From the NCBI GenBank assembly GCA_003231035.1, contig QIHU01000561.1, positions 1 through 20,465 of the forward strand: a DNA stretch of 20,465 bases, given 5' to 3'. Position 1 is the stretch's first letter; each line of letters starts with the position of its first letter. Made by a program: the position numbers and the translations under genes. The notes under the pieces were generated by a model. The model was not told the DNA's origin, did no database searches, and saw nothing but the letters and a program-made list of their open reading frames with translations. Source of the DNA: Acidobacteriota bacterium. GTDB taxonomy: Bacteria; Acidobacteriota; Thermoanaerobaculia; Multivoradales; SZUA-115. Shown here one piece after another: positions 1-6,807 of the stretch.

Positions 1-698
1 GCGAAGAGTTCGGTGCGGTAGTTGCCGTAGTCGAGGGCCTCGGCAAGGCCTGAGTGGACGAAGGGGATATGGAACCCTTCGAGATAATTGTCGCAGTAGA
101 GCGCCCAGTTGGCCTGTACCAGATAGTCGCGCGAGCGGCTGGGGTCGAAGCGCAACTGGTCGAGGGCCAAGAAACCGACCCGCTCGTCCAGCGGAGCCAA
201 GAGCTCTTCGACGGGGAAGGCCGGGTCGAGCGAGGTGAGCAGCAGTGGCCCCCAAGCGGTGAGGGGCAGGCGCGGTAGATCGTCCGCCGCGGTGGGGAAG
301 TCTTGGGCGGCCTCAAATTCCGGCATCGACTGGAACCGGCCGTCCAGCGAGAAGAGCCTGCCGTGGTATCGGCAGCGCAACCGAGCCGCTTTGCCGGGCA
401 GTCTGTTAGCCTGGTCGCACAGTAGATTACCTCGGTGAGTGCAGACATTCGACAAACAATGGAGTCTGTCTTCGGCGTCACGGGTGACCACCAGGGGCTC
501 GTCGAGTAACCCTTCGAGCAGCGTAACCGGTAGGATGCTGCCCGGTGTCCGAACAGTATGGCGGTGAGCGAGGAATTGCCAACTACGCGCAAAGACCTTT
601 TCGCCGACCGCATCGAAGATTTGTCGATCTGAATAGAAGCGAGACGGCAGCGTAGCAGCGCGTTGAATGTCCGGGTCGATCATCAAAATACAATCCAT
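1..698 (-). CDS. Rieske non-heme iron oxygenase, large (alpha) subunit; 5' part, runs off the window
   Basis: The reverse strand is open from an ATG at 698 to the window edge, giving about 232 residues of a longer protein (the family is usually 350-450 aa). I translated it by hand. The Rieske [2Fe-2S] site is CTHRG...CRYHG, with C86, H88, C109 and H112. The start of the catalytic mononuclear iron site is DNYLEGFHIPFVH, with H210 and H215 as ligands. Such enzymes hydroxylate or demethylate aromatic or quaternary amine substrates, with electrons from a reductase. The residue three before H210 is Glu207, where naphthalene dioxygenase has Asp; Glu is the bridging residue in CntA/GbcA-type oxygenases, so a quaternary-amine or similar monooxygenase is possible but unproven. 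The start is supported by GGAGG five bases upstream; ATG at 683 is the alternative. The gene is divergent from the helicase, with a 69-nt gap. Confidence 0.9.
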   Translation of the reverse strand, partial: MDCILMIDPDIQRAATLPSRFYSDRQIFDAVGEKVFARSWQFLAHRHTVRTPGSILPVTLLEGLLDEPLVVTRDAEDRLHCLSNVCTHRGNLLCDQANRLPGKAARLRCRYHGRLFSLDGRFQSMPEFEAAQDFPTAADDLPRLPLTAWGPLLLTSLDPAFPVEELLAPLDERVGFLALDQLRFDPSRSRDYLVQANWALYCDNYLEGFHIPFVHSGLAEALDYGNYRTELF

Positions 699-767
699 CG
701 GGGCCTCCAGTCCAAGAGTCTAGCCCCGTCAGTCTAGCCGGGTATGATCGGCCGTTCGAGGAGAACC
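699..767. promoter_or_regulatory. Divergent intergenic region with a short direct repeat and a possible -10 box
   Basis: This 69-nt gap separates two divergent genes, so it should hold promoters for both. GTCTAGCC occurs twice as a direct repeat (718-725 and 732-739, 14 nt apart), which could be a binding site or chance. TATGAT at 743-748 fits a -10 box for the helicase and would give a leader of about 13 nt, just enough for the GAGGAG ribosome site at 758-763. No good -35 box was seen. Confidence 0.3.
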
Positions 768-2375
768 ATGCATTCCATTACTCTCAACAAGCTGCGCTCG
801 GGGCTGAAGCGAGTCCTACAGCAAGTCGGGGAGAGCGAAGAGCCCATTCTAATTACCTGGCAGGGGGAGCCGCTGGCGGAGATTTGTCCGCCGTCGATGC
901 AATCGATGGCCCCCAACCAGGAAGAAGTCGTCGAGGAACCTCGCACTCCGCCGCGAACACCCCGGCCCGTACCCGCGGAGACGATCGACCTGTCGCCAGT
1001 GGTGCCACGATCTCCCGAGCCTGTTCCAAGTCGGGTTCCCGGGCTCGGCAATCTCGCGCCGCCGGTCAAAAGTAGAGCGCCTGCCACCGATCAAACCGAA
1101 ACAGCAGGGAGGTCGGCGCAGCCGGAGCTGGTGGAACCGAGCCACGATCCCTCTTTTCGCGCCATTCCGCAGCATCCGGTAGGGACGACCCAGCGCAGCT
1201 TTGCCTCGTTTGGCCTTTCCACACCGCTTCTGGAGTGTCTGACTGAGATCGGCTTCGAATACCCCACACCGATTCAAGCGGCGGTAATCCCGGCGGCGCT
1301 CAAAGGTGGAGACGTGATCGGGCTGGCGCAGACCGGTTCGGGCAAGACCGCGGCCTTTTGCTTGCCGATGGCGGAGCGTCTCCTCCATGGGCGGGGCGTG
1401 CGTGGTTTGATCCTCTCTCCCACCCGTGAGATCGCCATGCAGACCAAGGCTTTTCTCGACCTGTTTGGCCGAAAGCACCACCTGTCGACTGTCTGCTTGA
1501 TTGGCGGCGTGCCGATCAATCCGCAAATCAATGCCCTGCGCAAGGATCCGGACATCGTGGTGGCGACCCCGGGCCGGCTGCTCGATCACGCCCGTCGGCG
1601 TACCGTCAAGCTCGATAAGATTCAGGAATTGGTGCTGGACGAGGCCGACCATATGCTCGACCTCGGCTTCCTGCCGCAGATCGTCGATGTGCTCAGGTAC
1701 GTGCCGGCCGAACGCCGGACGATGATGTTCTCAGCCACCATGCCACCCGATATCGAGCGCTTGGCGCAGCGCCTGTTGAGAGACCCACTGCGTGTTGACA
1801 TCCTGCCTGAAGGTCGCGCCGCGGAGGGAATCAGCCACCAGCTCTACCTGGTCAGCGAAGAGGAAGAGAAGAAGAAGTGCGCTCTAGCCCTGTTGCGCGA
1901 AGAGGAGGGGAGTACGCTAGTTTTCATCCGCCGCAAGGTGGATGCGGAGTGGCTCACCCGGGTGCTCGAAAAAGATGGGCACCCGGTGGTGCGCATTCAC
2001 TCCGACCTCAATCAGCGGCAGCGGGTGAGTGCCCTGTCTAGTTTCCGCGAAGGGCGCCACCGCATTATGGTCGCTACCGACATAGCCGCTCGAGGACTCG
2101 ACGTTCCGCGCATTCAGCACGTGATCAACTATGACCTACCCAACCAGGTCGAAGATTACATTCACCGCGCCGGTCGTACCGCGCGCGGCACGTTGCGCGG
2201 TACGGTGTCGTCAATCTGCACCTGGAAGGACAAGATCATGGTGCGAGAGATCGAAGCAGCCCTGGGCCAGCAGATCCCCCGGCGTACCGCCGAAGGGGTT
2301 GAAGCCTACGTCGAGCGCACCACTCCGGCCAAGAGCCGCGGTCGGCACAAACTGCCGACCCGTCGTCGACTGTAA
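768..2375 (+). CDS. DEAD-box ATP-dependent RNA helicase with a Phd/YefM-like N-terminal segment
   Basis: This 535-aa helicase unwinds or remodels RNA using ATP. The motifs appear in order: Q motif (YPTPIQ), motif I AQTGSGKT (about residue 187), Ia PTREIA, Ib TPGRLLD, II DEAD (about 291), III SAT (about 322), V ATDIAARGLDVP and VI HRAGRTAR (about 466). The core begins near residue 148. Residues 1-45 (SITLNKLRSGLKRVL, then EEPILITWQGEPLAEI) match the pattern of Phd/YefM antitoxins, that is, a short helix-rich DNA-binding fold with an 'ILIT..G.P.A.I' strand pair. Residues 46-145 are Pro/Ser/Thr-rich and look like a linker. A short basic tail follows the core. The start at 768 is chosen because GAGGAG lies five bases upstream; the in-frame ATG at 744 has none. 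selC follows 15 nt after the stop. Confidence 0.95.
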   Translation: MHSITLNKLRSGLKRVLQQVGESEEPILITWQGEPLAEICPPSMQSMAPNQEEVVEEPRTPPRTPRPVPAETIDLSPVVPRSPEPVPSRVPGLGNLAPPVKSRAPATDQTETAGRSAQPELVEPSHDPSFRAIPQHPVGTTQRSFASFGLSTPLLECLTEIGFEYPTPIQAAVIPAALKGGDVIGLAQTGSGKTAAFCLPMAERLLHGRGVRGLILSPTREIAMQTKAFLDLFGRKHHLSTVCLIGGVPINPQINALRKDPDIVVATPGRLLDHARRRTVKLDKIQELVLDEADHMLDLGFLPQIVDVLRYVPAERRTMMFSATMPPDIERLAQRLLRDPLRVDILPEGRAAEGISHQLYLVSEEEEKKKCALALLREEEGSTLVFIRRKVDAEWLTRVLEKDGHPVVRIHSDLNQRQRVSALSSFREGRHRIMVATDIAARGLDVPRIQHVINYDLPNQVEDYIHRAGRTARGTLRGTVSSICTWKDKIMVREIEAALGQQIPRRTAEGVEAYVERTTPAKSRGRHKLPTRRRL

Positions 2376-2377
2376 GC

Positions 2378-2383
2378 TACAAT
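2378..2383 (+). promoter_or_regulatory. Possible -10 box of selC
   Basis: TACAAT lies just after the helicase stop codon. Transcription starting seven bases downstream would begin at or one base before the first base of mature tRNA-Sec. No convincing -35 box lies about 17 nt upstream, so read-through from the helicase transcript is an equally good explanation. Confidence 0.3.
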
Positions 2384-2390
2384 CGGCTGC

Positions 2391-2489
2391 GGAAGCGCTC
2401 GGGGGCTGGTGCCTCCCGCGGTCTTCAAAACCGTAGTCCCGTGCCGTATCGGCAGGGGGGGTGGGTTCGATTCCCATGCGTTTCCGCCA
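2391..2489 (+). tRNA. selC: tRNA-Sec (selenocysteine), anticodon TCA
   Basis: The fold was worked out by hand. The acceptor stem has 8 bp (2391-2398 with 2478-2485, one G-U). The D stem has 6 bp with a 4-nt TGGT loop (2401-2416). The anticodon stem has 5 bp and the loop CTTCAAA carries TCA at 2425-2427. A long variable arm (2435-2460) holds a CCC/GGG plus TGCCG/CGGCA hairpin. The T arm is GTGGG/CCCAT with loop TTCGATT, and GCCA is encoded at the 3' end. The 8 + 5 acceptor/T-arm plan, 6-bp D stem and TCA anticodon are diagnostic of bacterial tRNA-Sec and match the E. coli selC architecture stem for stem. The tRNA is charged with Ser, converted by SelA and delivered by SelB to UGA codons with a SECIS; none of those partners is in the window. 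Confidence 0.96.
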
Positions 2490-2544
2490 ATCCTTACGAC
2501 CCTTCACGACCCCTCGGATCGTTGTGTCGTACAGGTCCTTTACG

Positions 2545-2557
2545 AGGCGGTTCGCCT
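2545..2557 (+). terminator. Weak hairpin downstream of selC, possible terminator
   Basis: AGGCG-GTT-CGCCT forms a 5-bp hairpin followed by the moderately T-rich GTTCTTG. An alternative outer pairing ACAGG/CCTGT (from 2531) would add a competing stem. It is the only candidate transcript end between selC and the toxin-antitoxin genes. The stem is short and the T tract is poor. Confidence 0.25.
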
Positions 2558-2637
2558 GTTCTTGATGTGCTTCTGGGGCAGGATGGGGAAGCGCGATGGG
2601 CACGGGCCGGTGGTACGATGCTCCAGAGGACTCTTCG

Positions 2638-2952
2638 ATGCAACCCATGCCCATCAGCCATATCGTTGTAGACCCTGCCATTCGAGGGGGCCGGGCGCAC
2701 CTCGCGAATTCTCGCATCGCGGTGGCTGATGTTGTGTTGCTGCTCTTTCGAGCAGGGCAAACTTTGGAAGAGATCGCGGGGAAATACGACCTCTCTCTAG
2801 CTGCTCTTCACGCGGCCATGGCCTACTACTACGACCATCAAGAAGAGATCGATCACGCGATTGAGGACGACGATAGCTATCAGCAGGCGTTTCGGGAGCG
2901 AAACTCCTCCCCCCTACGGGCGAAGCTGACCTCCCTGCAACGCGGTGAGTGA
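2638..2952 (+). CDS. DUF433 domain protein, probable antitoxin
   Basis: This 104-aa protein has the DUF433 pattern. It opens with a short strand (HIVVDPAIRGGRAHL) in the position of the usual 'DP.i..G.p.i.gtRi.v' segment, continues SRIAVADVVLLLFRAGQTLEEIAGKYDLSL, and then has a helix with AAMAYYYDH. DUF433 proteins are winged-helix-like and usually serve as antitoxin to a DUF5615 PIN-like toxin, exactly the neighbour here. The start at 2638 is preferred because AGAGGA lies seven bases upstream; the in-frame ATG at 2596 has no ribosome site. Its stop overlaps the toxin start by 8 nt, implying translational coupling. As the DNA-binding partner it probably represses its own promoter, though no operator was identified. 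Confidence 0.85.
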   Translation: MQPMPISHIVVDPAIRGGRAHLANSRIAVADVVLLLFRAGQTLEEIAGKYDLSLAALHAAMAYYYDHQEEIDHAIEDDDSYQQAFRERNSSPLRAKLTSLQRGE

Positions 2953-3280
2953 CCGCATCCGGTTTCACCTCGATGAGCCGGTCGACCCAGACATCGCGCG
3001 GGCTCTTCGCAAGCACGGCATCGAAGTGAGCACCACCCAGGACGCGGGGTTGCGCACGCGATCGGACTCGGAGCAATTGGAGTTTGCTCGAAGCGAGCAG
3101 AGGGTTATTGTCACTCACGATGCGGATTTTCTTCGCATTGCCAGTCGCACCAGCGATCATTCGGGCATTGCCTACTGCCATGCGACAGCCAGAGGTGTCG
3201 GCGAGATCATTCGTCGCTTGATCTTGATCTACGAAGTCTTGGCCGCCGACGAGATCGCCGGGCAAGTCGAGTATCTCTGA
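2945..3280 (+). CDS. DUF5615 PIN-like protein, probable ribonuclease toxin
   Basis: This 111-aa protein starts with GTG inside the end of the DUF433 gene. It shows the DUF5615/Mut7-C-like PIN pattern. An early acidic motif is FHLDEPVDPDIARALRKHGI, followed by 'V.TTQDAGLRTRSDSEQLEFA', then VIVTHDADFLRI with a second acidic pair. A helical tail carries GEIIRRLILIYEVL. These Asp residues are the presumed metal ligands of a PIN nuclease. The family is known as toxins paired with DUF433 antitoxins. The pair sits immediately downstream of selC, a common landing site for mobile elements, but no integrase or repeated att site is visible. The target RNA cannot be deduced. Confidence 0.85.
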   Translation: MSDRIRFHLDEPVDPDIARALRKHGIEVSTTQDAGLRTRSDSEQLEFARSEQRVIVTHDADFLRIASRTSDHSGIAYCHATARGVGEIIRRLILIYEVLAADEIAGQVEYL

Positions 3281-3328
3281 CCCTTCCCGAGGAGACCTCT
3301 GAAAAGAGTGGTAATCGCCAGTTCGAGC

Positions 3329-4066
3329 CTACGGCACCACCACGCCCCAGCCGTTGGTGTCGCCGCTCTCAAAATCGTTGGCGAAGATGGACTCTAGGTA
3401 GATGAGGCTCAGCGTGGGGGCGGTGGCGGTGGTGTGCTCTCGGGTGTCGAAGCGGCGGGCGGTTTGGTTGGCGGTCTCGTCGCCCATCAGGAGCCAGCCG
3501 AAGTTTCCGCTGACGCCGTCGATCCAACCTTGCACGTCCGCGACCATGCCGGAGGTCGATCCCCAGGTGTAGGAGCCGACGGCGTTGACCGGGATCGTGG
3601 AGCTGGCACTGGCGACGAAGTCGCCGCCAACCGTGGCCCATAGCGAGCCCGGGGACTCGGTGTGGATCCAGGTGGCGTCTCCCACCGCCGCTGCCGTGCC
3701 GTTGCCGCCGGGAGTTCCGGCGTCGGAGGTCGACTCGCCCCACATGGCGGTGAGACGGTGGAGCTCCACCGTGGTCGGTGTTGGGGCCATGGGGACCTGG
3801 CTCAGGTTCACCGTCAAGGTGGCGCTGAGAATCTGTGAGCCCGCCGGAATGGAAGAGAGGTCGAAGGACATCACCGCGCGCCGGCGAGTTCCCATGGAGG
3901 TGGTGCCAACGAAACAGAACTGGCCGGCGCCGTTACTCAACGCGCCGGTGGCGCTTTCGTACAGGGTATTGTCGGCGGTGGATTCGAAGTCGGTGGTGAC
4001 GGCAGCTTCGGCGAAGTGGCTGAAGCCGGCTAGAAGCAGGCAGAGGACAAGACTCTTGTGGATCAT
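3329..4066 (-). CDS. Secreted DNRLRE-domain protein with C-terminal DFESG tail
   Basis: This 245-aa protein has a clear signal peptide (MIHKSLVLCLLLAGFSHFAEA, cleavage expected after AEA). The body matches the DNRLRE beta-sandwich domain: RRAVMSFDLSSIPAGSQILSATL (split across its core), a Trp-containing 'W.ESTSDAG' segment, and 'VADVQGWIDG...FGWLLMGDE', ending in 'RRFDTREH'. DNRLRE domains occur in extracellular, often adhesive or carbohydrate-associated proteins. The last residues (IFANDFESGDTNGWGVVVP) carry a short DFESG motif that also occurs in the exported protein encoded at 17959-19224. The start at 4066 is chosen because it begins the signal peptide and has GGAG upstream; the frame is open further upstream, but that part overlaps moeA in another frame. 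It lies 46 nt after moeA on the same strand. No function is assigned. Confidence 0.82.
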   Translation of the reverse strand: MIHKSLVLCLLLAGFSHFAEAAVTTDFESTADNTLYESATGALSNGAGQFCFVGTTSMGTRRRAVMSFDLSSIPAGSQILSATLTVNLSQVPMAPTPTTVELHRLTAMWGESTSDAGTPGGNGTAAAVGDATWIHTESPGSLWATVGGDFVASASSTIPVNAVGSYTWGSTSGMVADVQGWIDGVSGNFGWLLMGDETANQTARRFDTREHTTATAPTLSLIYLESIFANDFESGDTNGWGVVVP

Positions 4067-4112
4067 GAAATGGATCTCCGGGGGTAACGTCGTTAGGGAT
4101 TGGCGGAATCGG

Positions 4113-5378
4113 TCAGGTTTGGCGCCAGTCCGCGAAGGGAAGCACTTCACAGGGAGTTCCGGCTCCGGCCGGCGCGGCACCGGCCGGAATGCGCACCAGG
4201 GCGCTACCTTGGCCGTAGGCTTGGAGGTCGTGGGAGCCGACCGGCGGCAGTGGAGTGACCCTGATCTCGCCGTGGACGAAGCGAACTCGGGCGGGAAGGA
4301 ACCTGTCGCGCCCCTTAGCGCCGGGGAGTTCGCTTTCCAAGGTGGCGGCCAGCGCTCCATGCCAGAAGCCATCGTCGAGGCCCATTAGGCGGCGCAGCAC
4401 GGGGCGCACAAAGAGCCAAAAAACAGCCATGGCGGAGGCTGGGTTGCCGGGGAGGCCGAGGACCAGGCCGCCGGAGTGGCGGGCGGCGACCATGGGCTTG
4501 CCGGGTTGAATGGCGACGCTATGAAAGAGGATCTCACAGCCGAGATCGCCCAGCACTCCCTCGACGAAGTCAAACTCGCCCATCGATACACCGCCGGTCA
4601 CCAGCAAGAGATCCGAACTCAACCCCGCGCGCACGGCCTCGCGCAACTCTTCAATGCGATCAGGCGCGATACCCAGCGGTTGCATGTTGAGGCCCAGGGA
4701 ATCGGCGGCGGCGAGAAGAAAATCGGTGTGGGAGTCGCGCAGCTGGCCCGCGGCTGGAGTGTCCTCGGGTGGGATGATCTCGTCTCCAGTGACCAGCACC
4801 GCGACCCGCGGTGAGCGGTGGACAGAGACGGTGGCGATACCGTGGGTGGCCAGGACGGCGAGCGCGCCGGCGGTGAGGAGAGCACCCTCGGGGAGGAGCG
4901 GCGCCCCCTGAGCGACCACCTCCGCGCGCCGCCGGATGTGGTCGCCAGAGCCGGCCTTGGCGAGTAGCCGAACCTGCTCGCTGCCATCCCTAAGTTGGTG
5001 GACCTCGGTTTTTTCGACCGGTAAGACGCGGTCAGCTCCGTGTGGCACGGGGGCTCCGGTCATGATGCGCATGGCACTGCCGGGGTGCAGACGTGCACCG
5101 GGTGGGTCGCCCGCCGCGATCAGTCCTGAGACAGGTAGCAGCCCGTGATGGGCCTCGCCCGGGCCCTCTACGTTGGCGGATTCCTGGGGCGCCGCCGCTC
5201 CACGGAGCGCGAAGCCGTCCATCGCCGACACATCGGCCGCCGGCACGTCGACCTGGGCCAGGCACTCTTTCGCGAGGACACGGCCGGCCGATTGGCGTCG
5301 CGGGGTCATTTCCGCGGGCAAAGGGGCGAGGTGGGCGTTCAGGCGCCGCCAGGCTTCTTCGGGTTGCAAGGTGGACAC
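4113..5378 (-). CDS. moeA: Molybdopterin molybdenumtransferase MoeA
   Basis: This 421-aa protein inserts molybdate into adenylylated molybdopterin, the last general step of molybdenum cofactor synthesis in the cytoplasm. Family landmarks are all present: VPAADVSAMDGFALRG near the N-terminus, MRIMTGAPVPHGADRVLPVE, VAVLVTGDEI, LLLVTGGVSMGEFDFVE, QPGKPMVAAR and VLGLPGNPASAMAVF. The length is normal (400-420). The start is a GTG; AGGAG lies about 13 nt upstream, which is far, so the start is not certain. It is divergent from the DUF4388 gene and upstream of the DNRLRE gene. No other Mo-cofactor gene and no Mo enzyme is in the window. Confidence 0.96.
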   Translation of the reverse strand: MSTLQPEEAWRRLNAHLAPLPAEMTPRRQSAGRVLAKECLAQVDVPAADVSAMDGFALRGAAAPQESANVEGPGEAHHGLLPVSGLIAAGDPPGARLHPGSAMRIMTGAPVPHGADRVLPVEKTEVHQLRDGSEQVRLLAKAGSGDHIRRRAEVVAQGAPLLPEGALLTAGALAVLATHGIATVSVHRSPRVAVLVTGDEIIPPEDTPAAGQLRDSHTDFLLAAADSLGLNMQPLGIAPDRIEELREAVRAGLSSDLLLVTGGVSMGEFDFVEGVLGDLGCEILFHSVAIQPGKPMVAARHSGGLVLGLPGNPASAMAVFWLFVRPVLRRLMGLDDGFWHGALAATLESELPGAKGRDRFLPARVRFVHGEIRVTPLPPVGSHDLQAYGQGSALVRIPAGAAPAGAGTPCEVLPFADWRQT

Positions 5379-5467
5379 GATCTTGTCGCTTCTCCTGTTG
5401 CTTCCTCCGAGGGACCGTGGGTGGCCTCGGGCGTAATGTCCAAGGGGTGTGGTTGGATGAAGACCGA

Positions 5468-5476
5468 TGCTATACT
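5468..5476 (+). promoter_or_regulatory. Extended -10 promoter element before the DUF4388 gene
   Basis: TGCTATACT carries the extended -10 signature TGn followed by TATACT. It ends 52 nt before the chosen start codon. No good -35 box is present, which is usual for extended -10 promoters. The same nine bases plus G recur at 6808-6817 before the metalloprotease gene. Confidence 0.4.
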
Positions 5477-5528
5477 GATTGGCCGAGTCCCACCCTGTCG
5501 GTCGACTTATCAGCTTTTGTCAATCAGT

Positions 5529-6326
5529 ATGTCCAAGAGATTCGAATATCGAGGTGACTTGTCGAAAACAACTCTGCCCGAGGTGTTCTCGACCATTCAC
5601 CGCTTTCAAGTACCGGGTGTTATCGAGGCCAGGCGTCAAGGGCTTTGCAAGCGGGTGTTCATTCGCGAAGGCCACGTTCTGCACGCAACCTCTTCGCATT
5701 TGGAGGATAGCCTCGGTAGCTACCTTCTGCGCACGGGTGGCCTGACCCAGGATCAGTTCGACGCCACCATGCGGCTGCGGCAACAGAGCGAGCAGCGCTA
5801 TGGCTCTCTGTTGGTGGAGCAGGGAATCTTAGGCCCGGACGCGGTCCATGCGGCGATTGCCAGCCAGGTGGAGAGCATCGTCTGGAGTCTCTTCTACTGG
5901 CAAGAGGGCGAGGTCACCTTCAGCATTGGCGACGTGACCGAGACAGGGATGATCCAGATCCTGTTGCCCATCCGACAGGTCATCTTCTCGGGCATCAAGC
6001 GGGCCCCGAACGCGAAGGCGCTGGTCGCCCGTCTCGGCCGCAAGGAGACCGTCTTTGAGCAACGCCACAACACCGAGACTCTGATCGAGAGCGGGGTGAG
6101 CGCCGAAGACTACAAGCTACTGCGCTTGGTTAACGGCAAGCGAACCCTTTACGAGATTTGCATGGAAGGGCCGTTGTCGCCGGCCGAAAACGCGAAGCTG
6201 CTCTATGCCTTTCATGTCTTGCGAGTGGTTCAGCGTCAGGAACCCGCCGCGACTCCAGTGAGTACCGAGACTCAGACCGGCGGAGTCACGATCCGCATGA
6301 AGTCGCAAGGCGACAGGATCACCTGA
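5529..6326 (+). CDS. DUF4388 (PATAN) domain regulator-like protein
   Basis: This 265-aa cytoplasmic protein begins FEYRGDLSKTTLPEVFSTIH, the typical opening of DUF4388/PATAN domains, which are found with response-regulator and signalling proteins in Cyanobacteria, Myxococcota and Acidobacteriota. The next part includes RRQGLCKRVFIREGHVLHATS, then SLGSYLLRTGGLTQDQFDATMRLRQ and YGSLLVEQGILGPDAVHAAI, which resembles the two-helix repeats at the N-terminus of GspE/PilB-type ATPases. WSLFYWQEGEVTFSIGD follows, and then a C-terminal helical segment. No receiver or catalytic domain is visible, so it is probably an adaptor in signalling or motility. The start at 5529 is inferred from where the domain begins; no ribosome site was seen, and an upstream start is possible. 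Confidence 0.78.
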   Translation: MSKRFEYRGDLSKTTLPEVFSTIHRFQVPGVIEARRQGLCKRVFIREGHVLHATSSHLEDSLGSYLLRTGGLTQDQFDATMRLRQQSEQRYGSLLVEQGILGPDAVHAAIASQVESIVWSLFYWQEGEVTFSIGDVTETGMIQILLPIRQVIFSGIKRAPNAKALVARLGRKETVFEQRHNTETLIESGVSAEDYKLLRLVNGKRTLYEICMEGPLSPAENAKLLYAFHVLRVVQRQEPAATPVSTETQTGGVTIRMKSQGDRIT

Positions 6327-6437
6327 GCTTCGAACCACTCTCCAGATCGGGTATTCTCCGTGGACTCGCTTGCCGGGAGTCGGTTGGCGATGTCTTGCCT
6401 TGCCAGACCAATTTCGATTTCAGGAGCCTAGCTAGCG

Positions 6438-6773
6438 ATGCCGATCTACGAGTATCTGTGTGAGGACTGTGGCCACGGCAGCGAAGAGCTACAGAAAATG
6501 GGTGCACGCCCGCTGAGAAAGTGCCCGTCGTGTGGCGGTAAATACAGCAAGCAGATTTCGGCGCCTGCTTTCCAATTCAAAGGGACTGGATGGTATGTCA
6601 CCGACTACGCGAAGAAAGATGGCGGACCGGGAGACGATGAGAAAGGGGAGTCCAGCAAGAGTAAGCAGGACGACTCTACGAAGAGCGAGACGAAGAAAAA
6701 CAAGGCCAAGAGTGACGCGCCGACGAAGAAACAAGATGGCGATAGCGGGAATAAACCCGACAAGAAGAAGTAG
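6438..6773 (+). CDS. FmdB-type zinc ribbon protein with charged tail
   Basis: This 111-aa protein starts MPIYEYLCEDCG, the hallmark of FmdB-family zinc ribbons. Zinc ligands are C8, C11, C29 and C32 (CEDC and CPSC). KQISAPAFQFKGTGWYVTDY closes the conserved part. Residues from about 61 to the end are almost only Lys, Ser, Asp, Glu, Gly and Thr, a disordered tail that is common but variable in the family. The biochemical role of these proteins is not firmly known; early members were linked to formamidase/amide regulation. AGGAG lies 11 nt upstream of the ATG. The gene follows the DUF4388 gene by 111 nt on the same strand. Confidence 0.88.
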   Translation: MPIYEYLCEDCGHGSEELQKMGARPLRKCPSCGGKYSKQISAPAFQFKGTGWYVTDYAKKDGGPGDDEKGESSKSKQDDSTKSETKKNKAKSDAPTKKQDGDSGNKPDKKK

Positions 6774-6789
6774 TTTGTAGTGGCAACAG

Positions 6790-6804
6790 GGCTGAGTATC
6801 AGCC
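6790..6804 (+). repeat. Perfect inverted repeat just upstream of an extended -10 box
   Basis: GGCTGA-GTA-TCAGCC is a perfect 6-bp inverted repeat. It starts 16 nt after the fmdB stop codon and ends six bases before TATACT. The following T run (TGTTTTAG) is weak, so it could be a poor terminator of the fmdB unit. Its place over the -35 region also suits an operator for the metalloprotease gene. Confidence 0.4.
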
Positions 6805-6807
6805 GAT

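Noticed and set aside
849..1652. Long minus-strand open frame across the helicase gene
   Set aside because: It is antisense to the clear DEAD-box core, has Arg/Pro-rich GC-shadow composition, and shows no ribosome site or family features.
3585..4388. 267-residue plus-strand frame over the DNRLRE and moeA genes
   Set aside because: It runs antisense through two unrelated genes, so cannot be a conserved protein.
6790..6804. Inverted repeat as a definite terminator of fmdB
   Set aside because: The stem has only 6 bp and the T tract is broken; it is kept only as an inverted repeat of uncertain role.
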